Below the pieces are notes generated by a model. That model was given only the letters and a program-made list of their open reading frames with translations. It did not search any database and had not been told where the DNA came from. 64,000 nt of DNA from an uncultured Duncaniella sp. (lineage in GTDB: Bacteria; Bacteroidota; Bacteroidia; Bacteroidales; Muribaculaceae): positions 1-64,000 of the forward strand of contig CAJUGS010000003.1 of the NCBI GenBank assembly GCA_910586305.1, read 5' to 3'. This document shows, one piece after another, positions 51,652-60,803 of this stretch (position 1 is its first letter; the number at the start of each line of letters is the position of its first letter). The position numbers were made by a program, and so were the translations under genes.

Positions 51652-51692
51652 AGCACCGACAGTGACACCTATGTGGCCTGTCGGTGCTTTTT
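51652..51692 (+). terminator. Terminator of the panC-folD operon
   Basis: AGCACCGACAG (51652-51662) pairs perfectly with CTGTCGGTGCT (51678-51688), followed by five T. Confidence 0.9.
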
Positions 51693-51721
51693 GCATCTGC
51701 CATTTTTGCAGTGGTTTTAAC

Positions 51722-51729
51722 TATTTTTG
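51722..51729 (+). promoter_or_regulatory. Candidate -7 element for htpG
   Basis: TATTTTTG, 87 bases before the ATG; no standard -33. A long leader would be unusual for this window, so another promoter may exist. Confidence 0.35.
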
Positions 51730-51816
51730 TCAGTCGGTCGGTCTGGCATTTCTTTTGCAGGAGTGTTGTAACATAAGATACAGACTAAAACAAGTATTCA
51801 AATAACTGACACAATC

Positions 51817-53859
51817 ATGCAAAAAGGACATATTGGCGTAACTACCGAGAATATTTTCCCGGTGATAAAGAAATTCCTCTATTCCGACAACGAAATCTTC
51901 CTGCGCGAGTTGGTGGCTAATGCCATTGACGCGACATCGAAACTCAAGACCCTCTCTTCTTTCGGCGAGTTCAAGGGTGAGCTCGGAGATATGAAGGTGG
52001 AGGTGAAAGTGGACAAAGAGGCCGGAACTCTCACTGTATCAGACCACGGCATAGGCATGACTGCCGAGGATATCGAGAAGTACATCAATCAGATTGCATT
52101 CTCGGGTGCAGAGGAGTTTGTGAACAAGTATAAGGATACTGCTACAAGCATTATAGGCCATTTCGGTCTTGGCTTCTATTCGGCTTTCATGGTTTCGAGC
52201 CGTGTTGAAATACGCTCGCTCTCTTACAAGGAGGGCGCAGAGGCTGTCCACTGGTCGTGTGACGGGTCTCCTGAGTATACGATGGAGCCTTGTGACAAGA
52301 CTACCCGAGGCACCGACATTGTGCTCCACATCGATGATGACAACAAGGAGTATCTCGAACAGGCTCGTATAGATACTCTTCTTAAGAAATACTGCCGTTT
52401 CCTCCCCGTTCCTGTCGTGAGTGGCAAGGAGCAGGAGTGGAAGGACGGAAAGTATGTGGACACCGACCGTGACAAGGTGGTGAATTCCACAGAGCCTGCG
52501 TGGACCCGCAAGCCTGCCGAGCTGACTGACGAGGATTACCGCAAATTCTATCGTGAGCTTTATCCCGGTCAGGAAGACCCCCTGTTCTGGATTCATCTCA
52601 ATGTTGACTATCCCTTCAATCTCACAGGTATTCTTTACTTCCCGAAGATAAAGAGCAATCTCGATATTCGCAAGGATCGCATCCAGCTCTATTGTAATCA
52701 GGTATTTGTCACTGACTCAGTGGAGGGGGTAGTGCCTGAGTTCATGATGCTTCTCCAGGGCGTTATCGATTCTCCGGACATTCCTCTGAATGTGTCGCGC
52801 TCATATCTTCAGAGCGATACGGCCGTGAAGAAGATTTCGGGTTATATAACCAAGAAGGTGGCTTCGCGTCTTGAGGAGCTGTTCAAGAACAATCGCGAGG
52901 ATTTCGAATCAAAGTGGGACGATATAAAGATTTTCATAGAGTATGGAATGCTCACTGATGAGAAGTTCTGCGACGCAGCACTCAAGTTTACGCTTTTGCG
53001 TGACACTGATGGAAAGTATTTCACTCTTGAAGAGTACCGCACACTTGTTGAGTCAGCACAGACTGACAAGGATGGCAACGTGGTGTACATATACACTACC
53101 GATCCGGTTGGTCAGTATAGCTTTGTGGAGGCCGCCAACTCCAAGGGTTACAATGTGCTTGTGATGGACGGTCAGTTGGACGGTCATTTTATTTCGCTTC
53201 TTGAGAGCAAGCTCGAAAAGACACGTTTTGTGCGTGTTGACAGCGACTCTGCTTCCAATCTTGTTCCGAAGGACGATAAAAAAACTTCCGATCTGACACC
53301 CGATCAGGCTTCGCTTCTCACCTCGATGTTCAAGTCTCGTTTGCCCGAAATGGAGAAGGCTGAGTTTCTTGTGACATTTGAGTCACTTGATCCTGCCGCT
53401 GATCCGGTGCTTATCACCCGCAATGAGTATATGCGCCGTATGAAGGATATGGCTTCGACTCAGCCCGGGATGAGTTTCTACGCTGAACTGCCTGACAACT
53501 ACAACCTTATTGTCAATACGTCTCAGCCTGTTGTGGCCAAGGTGCTTGAAGAGGCCGAGAAGGCACTTGGCGATCGTCTCGCCCCTCTACGTGCTACCGT
53601 CAGCTCAGATAATGAGCGGATTACCGCATTGCGGGCTGAAATTAAGGACAATAAGCCTACTCATGAGCAGGAGGCTGAAGAGAAGAAGCTCATGGAGAGC
53701 GTGGAAAAGGCCCGCTCAGAGCAGGAGGCGATAGTGAAGGCTTATGCCGAAGACAAACCCGTGATCAAGCAGGCGATTGATCTTGCCCTTCTTGCCAACG
53801 GACTTCTGCGTGGTCGTGAGCTAAGTGAGTTCATCAAGCGCTCGGTATCGCTTCTCTAA
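51817..53859 (+). CDS. htpG: HSP90 chaperone HtpG
   Basis: 680 residues. GHKL ATPase domain with ELVANAIDATSKL, VSDHGIGMTAEDI and GHFGLGFYSAFMV. The middle domain has RKDRIQLYCNQVF and the client-binding DIPLNVSRSYLQ. The C-terminal part contains an acidic/Lys-rich coil (about 605-655). It is somewhat longer than the E. coli protein. Standalone gene between two terminators. Confidence 0.96.
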   Translation: MQKGHIGVTTENIFPVIKKFLYSDNEIFLRELVANAIDATSKLKTLSSFGEFKGELGDMKVEVKVDKEAGTLTVSDHGIGMTAEDIEKYINQIAFSGAEEFVNKYKDTATSIIGHFGLGFYSAFMVSSRVEIRSLSYKEGAEAVHWSCDGSPEYTMEPCDKTTRGTDIVLHIDDDNKEYLEQARIDTLLKKYCRFLPVPVVSGKEQEWKDGKYVDTDRDKVVNSTEPAWTRKPAELTDEDYRKFYRELYPGQEDPLFWIHLNVDYPFNLTGILYFPKIKSNLDIRKDRIQLYCNQVFVTDSVEGVVPEFMMLLQGVIDSPDIPLNVSRSYLQSDTAVKKISGYITKKVASRLEELFKNNREDFESKWDDIKIFIEYGMLTDEKFCDAALKFTLLRDTDGKYFTLEEYRTLVESAQTDKDGNVVYIYTTDPVGQYSFVEAANSKGYNVLVMDGQLDGHFISLLESKLEKTRFVRVDSDSASNLVPKDDKKTSDLTPDQASLLTSMFKSRLPEMEKAEFLVTFESLDPAADPVLITRNEYMRRMKDMASTQPGMSFYAELPDNYNLIVNTSQPVVAKVLEEAEKALGDRLAPLRATVSSDNERITALRAEIKDNKPTHEQEAEEKKLMESVEKARSEQEAIVKAYAEDKPVIKQAIDLALLANGLLRGRELSEFIKRSVSLL

Positions 53860-53879
53860 CGAACTGTTTACAGTAGAAT

Positions 53880-53921
53880 AAAGCCCTCTCCGTAGGAATT
53901 ATAGCGGAGAGGGCTTTATTT
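53880..53921 (+). terminator. Terminator of htpG
   Basis: AAGCCCTCTCCG (53881-53892) pairs perfectly with CGGAGAGGGCTT (53905-53916), then TTATTTG. Confidence 0.85.
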
Positions 53922-53936
53922 GTTGAAAATTTTCAG

Positions 53937-53944
53937 TACCTTTG
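53937..53944 (+). promoter_or_regulatory. -7 element for the barrel gene at 53991
   Basis: TACCTTTG, 46 bases before the ATG. No TTG at the standard spacing; TTTG occurs 14 bases upstream. Confidence 0.5.
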
Positions 53945-53990
53945 CGGAGGAAATTCCTAATCTTTTGATCACAATCAACTATTAAAAGGC

Positions 53991-54599
53991 ATGAAATCTA
54001 TCAAACTTCTTCTTGCTGTAGTGGCCATTATGTTTGGCTCAGCAGCTGCACAGGCCGGTGGTCCCATCAAATTTGGTCCCAAAGTGGGACTCACTGTTAA
54101 CAAACTGCATTTCAATCAGGACGTATTGAACTCCGACAACCAGACTGGCTGGACTGCCGGTGCGATGCTTGAGGCCACAGTGCCCATTATCGGTATTGGA
54201 GCAGACCTCTCTGTGATGTATGTGCGTCGTAACGCCGAGTTCATGGTTGCCAACAATATCAAGGATGACAATCGTGACTACATCGAGATTCCTCTTAACC
54301 TCAAGTATAAGTTCAATCTTCCTGTAGTGAGCAAGTTCCTGGTTCCTTATATTGGCGTTGGTCCGAGTGTTTCATTCCTCACAAGCCGTAAGAACATCGA
54401 GAACGCTTACAAGAACAAGAGCGTTGACTGGGCTATGAACTTTGGCGTCGGTGTACAGCTTATGAGCCATCTCGACATCAATGCACGTTACGGCCTTGGT
54501 CTGACAAAGGCTGTGAATACCTTCAGCAGCGCCACTGAGTCGGCCGGAATCGAGGGTAAGAATCGTTATTGGACCATCACTCTCGGCTATCTTTTCTAA
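53991..54599 (+). CDS. Porin-like outer-membrane beta-barrel protein
   Basis: 202 residues with a signal peptide (about 1-22, ...AAAQAGG). Pattern FGPKVGLTVNKLHFNQ, then YIEIPLNLKYKFNLPVV and VPYIGVGPSVSFL, typical of the OMP_b-brl_2/PorT-like barrels of Bacteroidetes. It ends WTITLGYLF with a terminal Phe. Single gene with its own promoter and hairpin. Function unknown. Confidence 0.87.
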   Translation: MKSIKLLLAVVAIMFGSAAAQAGGPIKFGPKVGLTVNKLHFNQDVLNSDNQTGWTAGAMLEATVPIIGIGADLSVMYVRRNAEFMVANNIKDDNRDYIEIPLNLKYKFNLPVVSKFLVPYIGVGPSVSFLTSRKNIENAYKNKSVDWAMNFGVGVQLMSHLDINARYGLGLTKAVNTFSSATESAGIEGKNRYWTITLGYLF

Positions 54600-54629
54600 T
54601 TAAAGAGAATACATAGTCTGCATTATATC

Positions 54630-54669
54630 GGCAGGGCTGCTCGGACTTGTAAGTCCGGGTAGCCCTGCC
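54630..54669 (+). terminator. Hairpin after the barrel gene
   Basis: GGCAGGGCT (54630-54638) pairs with AGCCCTGCC (54661-54669); an inner CGGACTT/AAGTCCG stem stacks within. Only TGACTTT follows, so the T-run is weak. Confidence 0.7.
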
Positions 54670-54747
54670 TGACTTTATCCCATTTGCGTTATTTTAAGTA
54701 TGTGAGAAAGGCTAAACATCGAAAAGTGCTAAAGCTTGTAAAAAGGA

Positions 54748-54778
54748 TTGTCGCTGTCATGTATTATTAGTAACTTTG
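54748..54778 (+). promoter_or_regulatory. Promoter of uvrA
   Basis: TTG (54748-54750), 20 bases, TAACTTTG (54771-54778). The ATG is six bases further on. Confidence 0.75.
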
Positions 54779-54784
54779 TATGTT

Positions 54785-57670
54785 ATGACCGGCAAAAAAA
54801 CTGATAAAGAACAGAACATATATATCCGCGGGGCTAAGGTGAACAACCTCAGAAATGTTGACGTCGAGATTCCCCGAGGGAAACTTGTGGTGGTTACCGG
54901 TGTGTCCGGCTCGGGCAAATCTTCGCTTGCTTTCGACACCCTCTATGCTGAGGGACAGCGCAGATATGTAGAGAGTCTGAGCAGTTATGCTCGACAGTTT
55001 ATGGGCAAAATGCCCAAGCCCGAGTGCGAGGCTATTCTCGGTCTGCCTCCTGCAATCGCGATAGAGCAGAAGGTGAATACGCGCAATCCAAGAAGTACAG
55101 TGGGTACTTCGACCGAGATTTACGACTATCTTCGTCTGCTTTTCGGGCGTGTAGGACATACTGTTTCGCCTGTGAGCGGTGAGGAGGTCAGAAAGCATAC
55201 TGTTGATGATGTCGTGGCCGCCGCCACTTCGTATGATGAGGGTACCCGTGTGGCTATTCTTGCCCCGATAGTGTTGCCTGAGGGTCGAACTCTGGCTGCT
55301 CAACTTGATGTTTATCTTAAAGCCGGATATGCCCGCGTGATTGACGACGAGGGTAGATTTGAGGAGCTTGAGGACGTGATTGCATCCATGAAAGCCAGTG
55401 CAGATCTACAACAGCGCTCGCCAGATAACCTTAGACTCGTTATCGACCGTCTGTCCATAAGCAGTGAGAGTGATGAGTTGAGCCGTCTGGCCGACTCCGT
55501 AGAGACCGCCTTCTTTGAGGGACATGACAGGCTTGTGCTTATGGTATGGCGTTCTGACGGATGTGTTGAGGAGCGGGAGTTTTCCCGCATATTCGAGGCC
55601 GACGGTATGCGCTTCGATGAGCCGAGCGACATGATGTTCAATTTTAATAATCCTGTAGGTGCTTGTCCTACGTGTGAGGGTTTCGGCAAAGTGCTCGGAA
55701 TTGATGAGCGACTTGTTGTGCCTGTCAACACGGCTTCGGTATATGATGACGCCGTGGCCTGCTGGCGCGGTGAGAAGATGGGGGAGTGGAAGCAAGTGTT
55801 CATTCGTGACAGTGCCCAATTCGGATTCCCTATCCATAAGCCGTATATGGATCTCACCGACGATGAGAAGGCTCTGTTGTGGCATGGCCCGGCTGATGAG
55901 GACAAATACCGGTCACGTCTCACCTATGGTGAATTCCCGTCTATTGACCGTTTTTTCAAGATGGTGGACGAGAATCAATATAAGATACAATATCGTGTGA
56001 TGAAGGCCCGTTTTCAGGGCAGGACTGTCTGTCCTGCTTGTCGCGGATCCCGTCTGCGCCCCGAGGCGTCATATGTCAAAGTCGGTGGAAAGTCGATTGG
56101 AGAGCTTGTGACGATGCCTGTGTCTGAACTTGCCGGTTTTTTCGCCACTCTATCTCTTGACGACCGCGACGCGACAATCGCGCGCCGTCTCCTCACGGAG
56201 ATACGCAATCGTCTCGGATATCTCGTGGAGGTTGGTCTCGGATATCTTACTCTTGACCGTCTGAGCAACTCTCTGTCCGGTGGAGAGAGCCAGCGTATAA
56301 ACCTCGCTACCTCGCTTGGCAGCAGTCTTGTTGGATCGTTGTATATTCTTGACGAACCGTCAATAGGCTTGCACTCACGCGACACCGGCCGGCTGATAGG
56401 TGTGCTTAAAAAGCTGCGTGATCTTGGCAATACGGTGGTTGTTGTGGAGCATGACGAGGAAATAATGCATGAGGCCGACTGGTTGATAGATGTTGGTCCG
56501 GATGCCGGAAGACTTGGTGGTGAAATAATATTCTGCGGAGCGCCGTCCGATATAGACTGCTCCCTTTCCACTCCCGAGGCGCGTCAGAGCTATACGGCCC
56601 GCTATCTTGCTGGAGAACTGTCTATACCTGTGCCACGATACAGAAGAAAATGGCGTGACTCCATAACAATCCATGGTGCACGCGAACACAATCTCAAGGA
56701 TATTGACGCAGAATTTCCGCTTGGTGTCATGACGGTTGTGACAGGCGTCTCGGGCTCGGGAAAGTCCACTCTTGTGCGCGACATTCTGTTTCGTGCTCTC
56801 AATCGTCGTCTTGGCAATACGGGCGATGCTCCGGCAATGTTCCGTTCGATGTCAGGCGATATCTCAAGGTTGAAAAATGTCGAGTTTGTCGACCAGAATC
56901 CGATAGGCAAGTCTACGCGTTCCAATCCGGCTACCTATCTTAAGGCATTTGACGAGATAAGACGTCTGTTTGCCTCCACACAAGCTGCAAAGCAGATGGG
57001 ATTCACGCATTCCCATTTCTCTTTCAACTCTGACGGCGGTCGCTGTGATGCCTGTAAGGGAGAGGGGGTAATAAATATTGAAATGCAGTTCATGGCCGAT
57101 ATCACTATACCGTGTGAGGAATGTCATGGGCAGAGGTATAAGAAGGAGGTTCTTGAGGTAAAGTATCGTGGTAAGAATATTTATGATGTTCTTGAAATGA
57201 CCATAAACCAGGCGATAGATTTCTTTGGAGAGGAAGCCGGAACTCAGGAGAAACGCATCATACGTCGTCTGAAACCTCTTCAGGATGTCGGACTCGGCTA
57301 TGTCAAGATCGGTCAGAATTCCTCGTCGCTTTCTGGTGGCGAGAATCAGCGTGTGAAGCTTGCGTCGTTCTTTGCCGATGAAGCCAAGGAACCGACGATG
57401 TATATATTTGACGAGCCTACCACCGGTCTGCACTTCAATGACATTGCTACTCTCATGAAATCGTTTGACCGTCTCATCTCCATGGGGCATACTGTGGTAA
57501 TAATCGAACATAATATGGACGTGGTGAAATGTGCCGACCACGTGATTGACATAGGACCCGAAGGCGGAGATGCCGGAGGCTATATTGTAGCCACCGGAAC
57601 GCCCGAGGAGATTGCCTCATGTGAGCAGTCACACACAGGAAGGTATCTCAGGGATAAATTACAACATTAA
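54785..57670 (+). CDS. uvrA: Excinuclease ABC subunit A
   Basis: 961 residues from MTGKKTDKEQNIYIRGA. An in-frame TTG at 54776 is inside the -7 element and is excluded. Two ABC ATPase modules with Walker A GVSGSGKSS and GVSGSGKST and signatures LSGGESQR and LSGGENQR. Zinc ligands are CPTC and CPAC in the first module and CDAC and CEEC in the second. It recognises DNA damage with UvrB, which is not in the window. Confidence 0.97.
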   Translation: MTGKKTDKEQNIYIRGAKVNNLRNVDVEIPRGKLVVVTGVSGSGKSSLAFDTLYAEGQRRYVESLSSYARQFMGKMPKPECEAILGLPPAIAIEQKVNTRNPRSTVGTSTEIYDYLRLLFGRVGHTVSPVSGEEVRKHTVDDVVAAATSYDEGTRVAILAPIVLPEGRTLAAQLDVYLKAGYARVIDDEGRFEELEDVIASMKASADLQQRSPDNLRLVIDRLSISSESDELSRLADSVETAFFEGHDRLVLMVWRSDGCVEEREFSRIFEADGMRFDEPSDMMFNFNNPVGACPTCEGFGKVLGIDERLVVPVNTASVYDDAVACWRGEKMGEWKQVFIRDSAQFGFPIHKPYMDLTDDEKALLWHGPADEDKYRSRLTYGEFPSIDRFFKMVDENQYKIQYRVMKARFQGRTVCPACRGSRLRPEASYVKVGGKSIGELVTMPVSELAGFFATLSLDDRDATIARRLLTEIRNRLGYLVEVGLGYLTLDRLSNSLSGGESQRINLATSLGSSLVGSLYILDEPSIGLHSRDTGRLIGVLKKLRDLGNTVVVVEHDEEIMHEADWLIDVGPDAGRLGGEIIFCGAPSDIDCSLSTPEARQSYTARYLAGELSIPVPRYRRKWRDSITIHGAREHNLKDIDAEFPLGVMTVVTGVSGSGKSTLVRDILFRALNRRLGNTGDAPAMFRSMSGDISRLKNVEFVDQNPIGKSTRSNPATYLKAFDEIRRLFASTQAAKQMGFTHSHFSFNSDGGRCDACKGEGVINIEMQFMADITIPCEECHGQRYKKEVLEVKYRGKNIYDVLEMTINQAIDFFGEEAGTQEKRIIRRLKPLQDVGLGYVKIGQNSSSLSGGENQRVKLASFFADEAKEPTMYIFDEPTTGLHFNDIATLMKSFDRLISMGHTVVIIEHNMDVVKCADHVIDIGPEGGDAGGYIVATGTPEEIASCEQSHTGRYLRDKLQH

Positions 57671-57701
57671 GAAAATAACCATCAATTCCAGCAATAAAAT
57701 C

Positions 57702-58775
57702 ATGGCAAAAATAGGAGATAGAGTGCGCTTCCTCAATTCAATTGGCGGAGGTGTCATAACAAGGATAGAGGGCAATATAGCATATGTGGACGATGACGGA
57801 TTCGAGACCCCTACGCTGCTGCGCGAATGTGTTGTGGTGGCTCCGGCCGAGGATACACGCCGTAAGGTGGCCGACAGTGAGGAATCGCTCCGGGCTGCTG
57901 TGGAAGCCCCCAAGACGGCTGCTTCTGCCGGTGTTCGCCAGCCTGAGACCAAGGAGACTGTAGAAGAGACTCCCAAGGGTGAGAAGCTAAATGTGGTGCT
58001 TGCCTTTGAACCTGCCGATATCAAGCATCTCAACACCACGACGTTTGATACATATCTTGTCAACGATTCCAATTACTATCTGTATTTCACTTATCTCTCT
58101 CGTGCGGACGAGGCTGATGGATGGACAACACGATATGCAGGGGTTGTTGAACCCGGTATACAGGTGCTTCTCGAGGAGATTACTGCGGCTTCACTTCCTG
58201 CCATGGACCGTATAGCGGTCCAGTTGCTTGCTTTCAAGAATGGCAAGGAATTCAAGCTCAAAAATCCTGTGCTGGTAGAGTTGCCTCTCGATACCACCAA
58301 GTTCTTCAAGCTTCACTGCTTCCGTGAGAGTGTGTATTTCGACAAGGATGTGATTGCTATTGACATTGTCACTAACGATCGTCCGCGTTCGCGCACGATG
58401 ATTGATTCGGGACGTATTGAGGAGGGTATCCGACAGAAAAAGGCTGTGGACCGCCCTGTGAGGAAGCCGGTGAAGAAGCAGCGTAAGCCGGGGGCTGTGA
58501 TTGAGGTGGATCTCCACATCAATGAGTTGATTGACTCTACCGCCGGTCTGTCTCCTGCGGATATGCTCAATCTTCAGGTCGATGAGTTCCGTCGCGTCAT
58601 GGACGATAATCTAAAGCACCATGGTCAGAAGATAGTCTTCATTCATGGCAAGGGAGAGGGTGTGTTGCGTTCCGCTCTTATGAAGGAACTCAACCACCGT
58701 TACAAAGGGCATGATGTCCAGGATGCCTCGTTTCGTGAATATGGGTTTGGTGCTACACAGGTGACAATACGATGA
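57702..58775 (+). CDS. DUF2027 and Smr-domain protein
   Basis: 357 residues from MAKIGDRVRFLNSIGGG; a longer frame from 57612 would overlap uvrA. N-terminal DUF2027 (about 1-230) begins with a small SH3-like barrel (VGDRVRF-type). Then comes a basic linker (RPVRKPVKKQRKPG) and a C-terminal Smr domain (about 275-357: EVDLHINELID, VFIHGKGEGVLRSAL). Smr domains cut branched DNA or stalled mRNA. It is 31 bases after uvrA and overlaps the next gene by ATGA. Specific role unknown. Confidence 0.9.
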   Translation: MAKIGDRVRFLNSIGGGVITRIEGNIAYVDDDGFETPTLLRECVVVAPAEDTRRKVADSEESLRAAVEAPKTAASAGVRQPETKETVEETPKGEKLNVVLAFEPADIKHLNTTTFDTYLVNDSNYYLYFTYLSRADEADGWTTRYAGVVEPGIQVLLEEITAASLPAMDRIAVQLLAFKNGKEFKLKNPVLVELPLDTTKFFKLHCFRESVYFDKDVIAIDIVTNDRPRSRTMIDSGRIEEGIRQKKAVDRPVRKPVKKQRKPGAVIEVDLHINELIDSTAGLSPADMLNLQVDEFRRVMDDNLKHHGQKIVFIHGKGEGVLRSALMKELNHRYKGHDVQDASFREYGFGATQVTIR

Positions 58776-59554
58776 TATTCTATTTTTCGGGCACAGGCAA
58801 CAGTCGTGCTGTAGCCGAGATGTTGGCCGGGCTCCGTGGCGATAACATCGTGTGTATAAATCCAAAGATGATTGCTGAAGAGGCTCCGGAGATTGAACTT
58901 GGGTTGCATGACAGCAATTTCATCTGGGTCTTTCCAGTTCATTCGTGGGGGCTTCCGTCGCCTGTGATAAAAGTGATTCGCTCACTTGTGATTAAGTCGA
59001 AGGCGATGGTTGCTCACCATATGGTGGCGACCTGTGGCGACGACTGCGGACTGACTGACAGGATGTGGGAAACGGAGATACGGAATAGAGGCTGGGAGCC
59101 TGTCGGATTCTATACTGTGAGAATGCCTAACACTTATGTGGGGCTGCCGTTTTTTGACGTTGACTCTCCGAAGTGTCGGGATTCGAAACTTGCGGCAATG
59201 AAAGCGCGTGTGGAGGAAATAAGCGACAAGATAGGACGTGGAATGATGTGCCGAGACATACAGCCGGGTCATTTTGCGTGGATAAAGACCAAGGTGGTCT
59301 ATCCCTACTTTATGAAAAAGATGATAGCCCCCTCGCGTTTTCGTTTTGAAAGGGATCTGTGTGTGGAATGTGGCAGATGCATGGACATATGTCCGACAGG
59401 TAATCTCATACTAAATCCTAAACCGGAGTGGGGTGACAATTGTTGCGGTTGCTTGGCCTGTTATCATGCTTGCCCTGCGAAGGCTATCGAATATGGTTTT
59501 TGGACCACAGGCAAGGGACAATACTATTTTAAGGCTATAGAGAGGAAAGCATAG
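58772..59554 (+). CDS. EFR1-family flavodoxin-ferredoxin
   Basis: 260 residues. N-terminal flavodoxin-like fold with FYFSGTGNSRAVAEML, and a C-terminal 2x4Fe-4S part: CVECGRCMDICPTGN and CCGCLACYHACPAKA (about 195-240). It is an electron carrier of the EFR1 type common in anaerobes; the partner is unknown. The 3' end overlaps folA by 31 bases, tail to tail. Confidence 0.92.
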   Translation: MIFYFSGTGNSRAVAEMLAGLRGDNIVCINPKMIAEEAPEIELGLHDSNFIWVFPVHSWGLPSPVIKVIRSLVIKSKAMVAHHMVATCGDDCGLTDRMWETEIRNRGWEPVGFYTVRMPNTYVGLPFFDVDSPKCRDSKLAAMKARVEEISDKIGRGMMCRDIQPGHFAWIKTKVVYPYFMKKMIAPSRFRFERDLCVECGRCMDICPTGNLILNPKPEWGDNCCGCLACYHACPAKAIEYGFWTTGKGQYYFKAIERKA

Positions 59555-60000
59555 CGCACACCCGATCGCGGGTCGGTCTCGGTGAACTCTGTCTCAGGAA
59601 GTTCGATGTAGGGGAATCTCACCTCAGCCTCGGGGTGCTCTGCGTCAATAAGGGTAAGTTCCACTGAGTCGGCCATTGGGAGTGCACAGCGATAAATCTC
59701 GCCTCCACCGATGATATAGGCCTTTTCACAGTCCGCACACATGGCTATTGCCTCTTCGAGTGAAGACGCGGTCTCGATACCCTCATGGGTGTAGGAGGGA
59801 TTGTGTGTTATCACTATGTTCCTGCGTCCGGGTAGAGGGCCGTTTGGAAATGATTCGAATGTCTTGCGCCCCATAATGATGGGGTGACCCATGGTGATGG
59901 CCTTGAACCGGCGCAAATCAGCCGAAATGTGATATAGTAAGTCACCGTTGTGTCCTATGGCCAGGTCGCGGGTAGCGGCTACGATTATTGCAAGTTTCAT
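59524..60000 (-). CDS. folA: Dihydrofolate reductase
   Basis: 158 residues. IVAATRDLAIGHNGDLLYHI is the Met20-loop region; MGRKTFESFP and IIGGGEIYRCALP are the NADPH sites. It reduces dihydrofolate made by ThyA, whose gene is just upstream and overlaps it by ATGA. It is the usual length. Confidence 0.96.
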   Translation of the reverse strand: MKLAIIVAATRDLAIGHNGDLLYHISADLRRFKAITMGHPIIMGRKTFESFPNGPLPGRRNIVITHNPSYTHEGIETASSLEEAIAMCADCEKAYIIGGGEIYRCALPMADSVELTLIDAEHPEAEVRFPYIELPETEFTETDPRSGVRYAFLSIALK

Positions 60001-60791
60001 ACTGCCACCTCCGCTTTTATGTGGGGTTGTGCATCATAATCTTCCAGCGTGAAATCCTCGTATTTGAAGTCAAAAATATCTTTGACCTCCGGATTAATTT
60101 TCATTGTTGGGAGTTTGCCGGGAGTGCGTGCCAGCTGGGTGGCAACTTGGTCGAAATGGTTATGGTAGATGTGTGTGTCTCCGAGAGTGTGGATGAACTC
60201 TCCCGGTTTCAGACCTGTGACCTGTGCCACCATCATAAGCAGGAGTGCGTAGGAGGCGATGTTGAACGGTACACCGAGGAAGCAATCGGCACTGCGCTGG
60301 TAAAGCTGTAGAGACAGTTTGCCGTCGGCCACGTAGAACTGGAACAACAGATGACATGGCGGGAGTGCCATATCAGGTAGGTCTGCCACATTCCATGCGC
60401 TCACTATGATGCGACGCGATTCCGGGTTGCGGCGTATTGTCTCCACTACTTCTTTTATCTGGTCGATGTGCCCTCCAGAATAGTCAGGCCATGATCTCCA
60501 CTGGTATCCGTAGACGTGGCCAAGATCACCGTCAGGACGGGCCCATTCGTTCCATATTCTCACTCCGTGTTCCTGAAGGTATTTCACGTTGGTGTCACCC
60601 TTGAGAAACCACAGCAGTTCGTAGATAATGGACTTGAGATGGAGCTTTTTGGTGGTAAGGAGGGGGAAGCCCTCGCTGAGGTCAAAACGCATCTGGTAGC
60701 CGAAGATGCTTCTTGTGCCGGTGCCCGTGCGGTCTCCCCGGTCTGTACCTTCGGTCATTATCTTGGATAGTAGTTCGAGATATTGCTTCAT
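59997..60791 (-). CDS. thyA: Thymidylate synthase
   Basis: 264 residues. Active-site Cys146 in ALPPCHLLFQFY, RRIIVSAWN before it, and QRSADCFLGVPFNIASYALL for substrate. It makes dTMP from dUMP with methylene-THF. It is in an operon with folA. The gene upstream is 12 bases away (NapH-NapG-like). Confidence 0.97.
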   Translation of the reverse strand: MKQYLELLSKIMTEGTDRGDRTGTGTRSIFGYQMRFDLSEGFPLLTTKKLHLKSIIYELLWFLKGDTNVKYLQEHGVRIWNEWARPDGDLGHVYGYQWRSWPDYSGGHIDQIKEVVETIRRNPESRRIIVSAWNVADLPDMALPPCHLLFQFYVADGKLSLQLYQRSADCFLGVPFNIASYALLLMMVAQVTGLKPGEFIHTLGDTHIYHNHFDQVATQLARTPGKLPTMKINPEVKDIFDFKYEDFTLEDYDAQPHIKAEVAV

Positions 60792-60803
60792 GTATGGGTG
60801 GAT

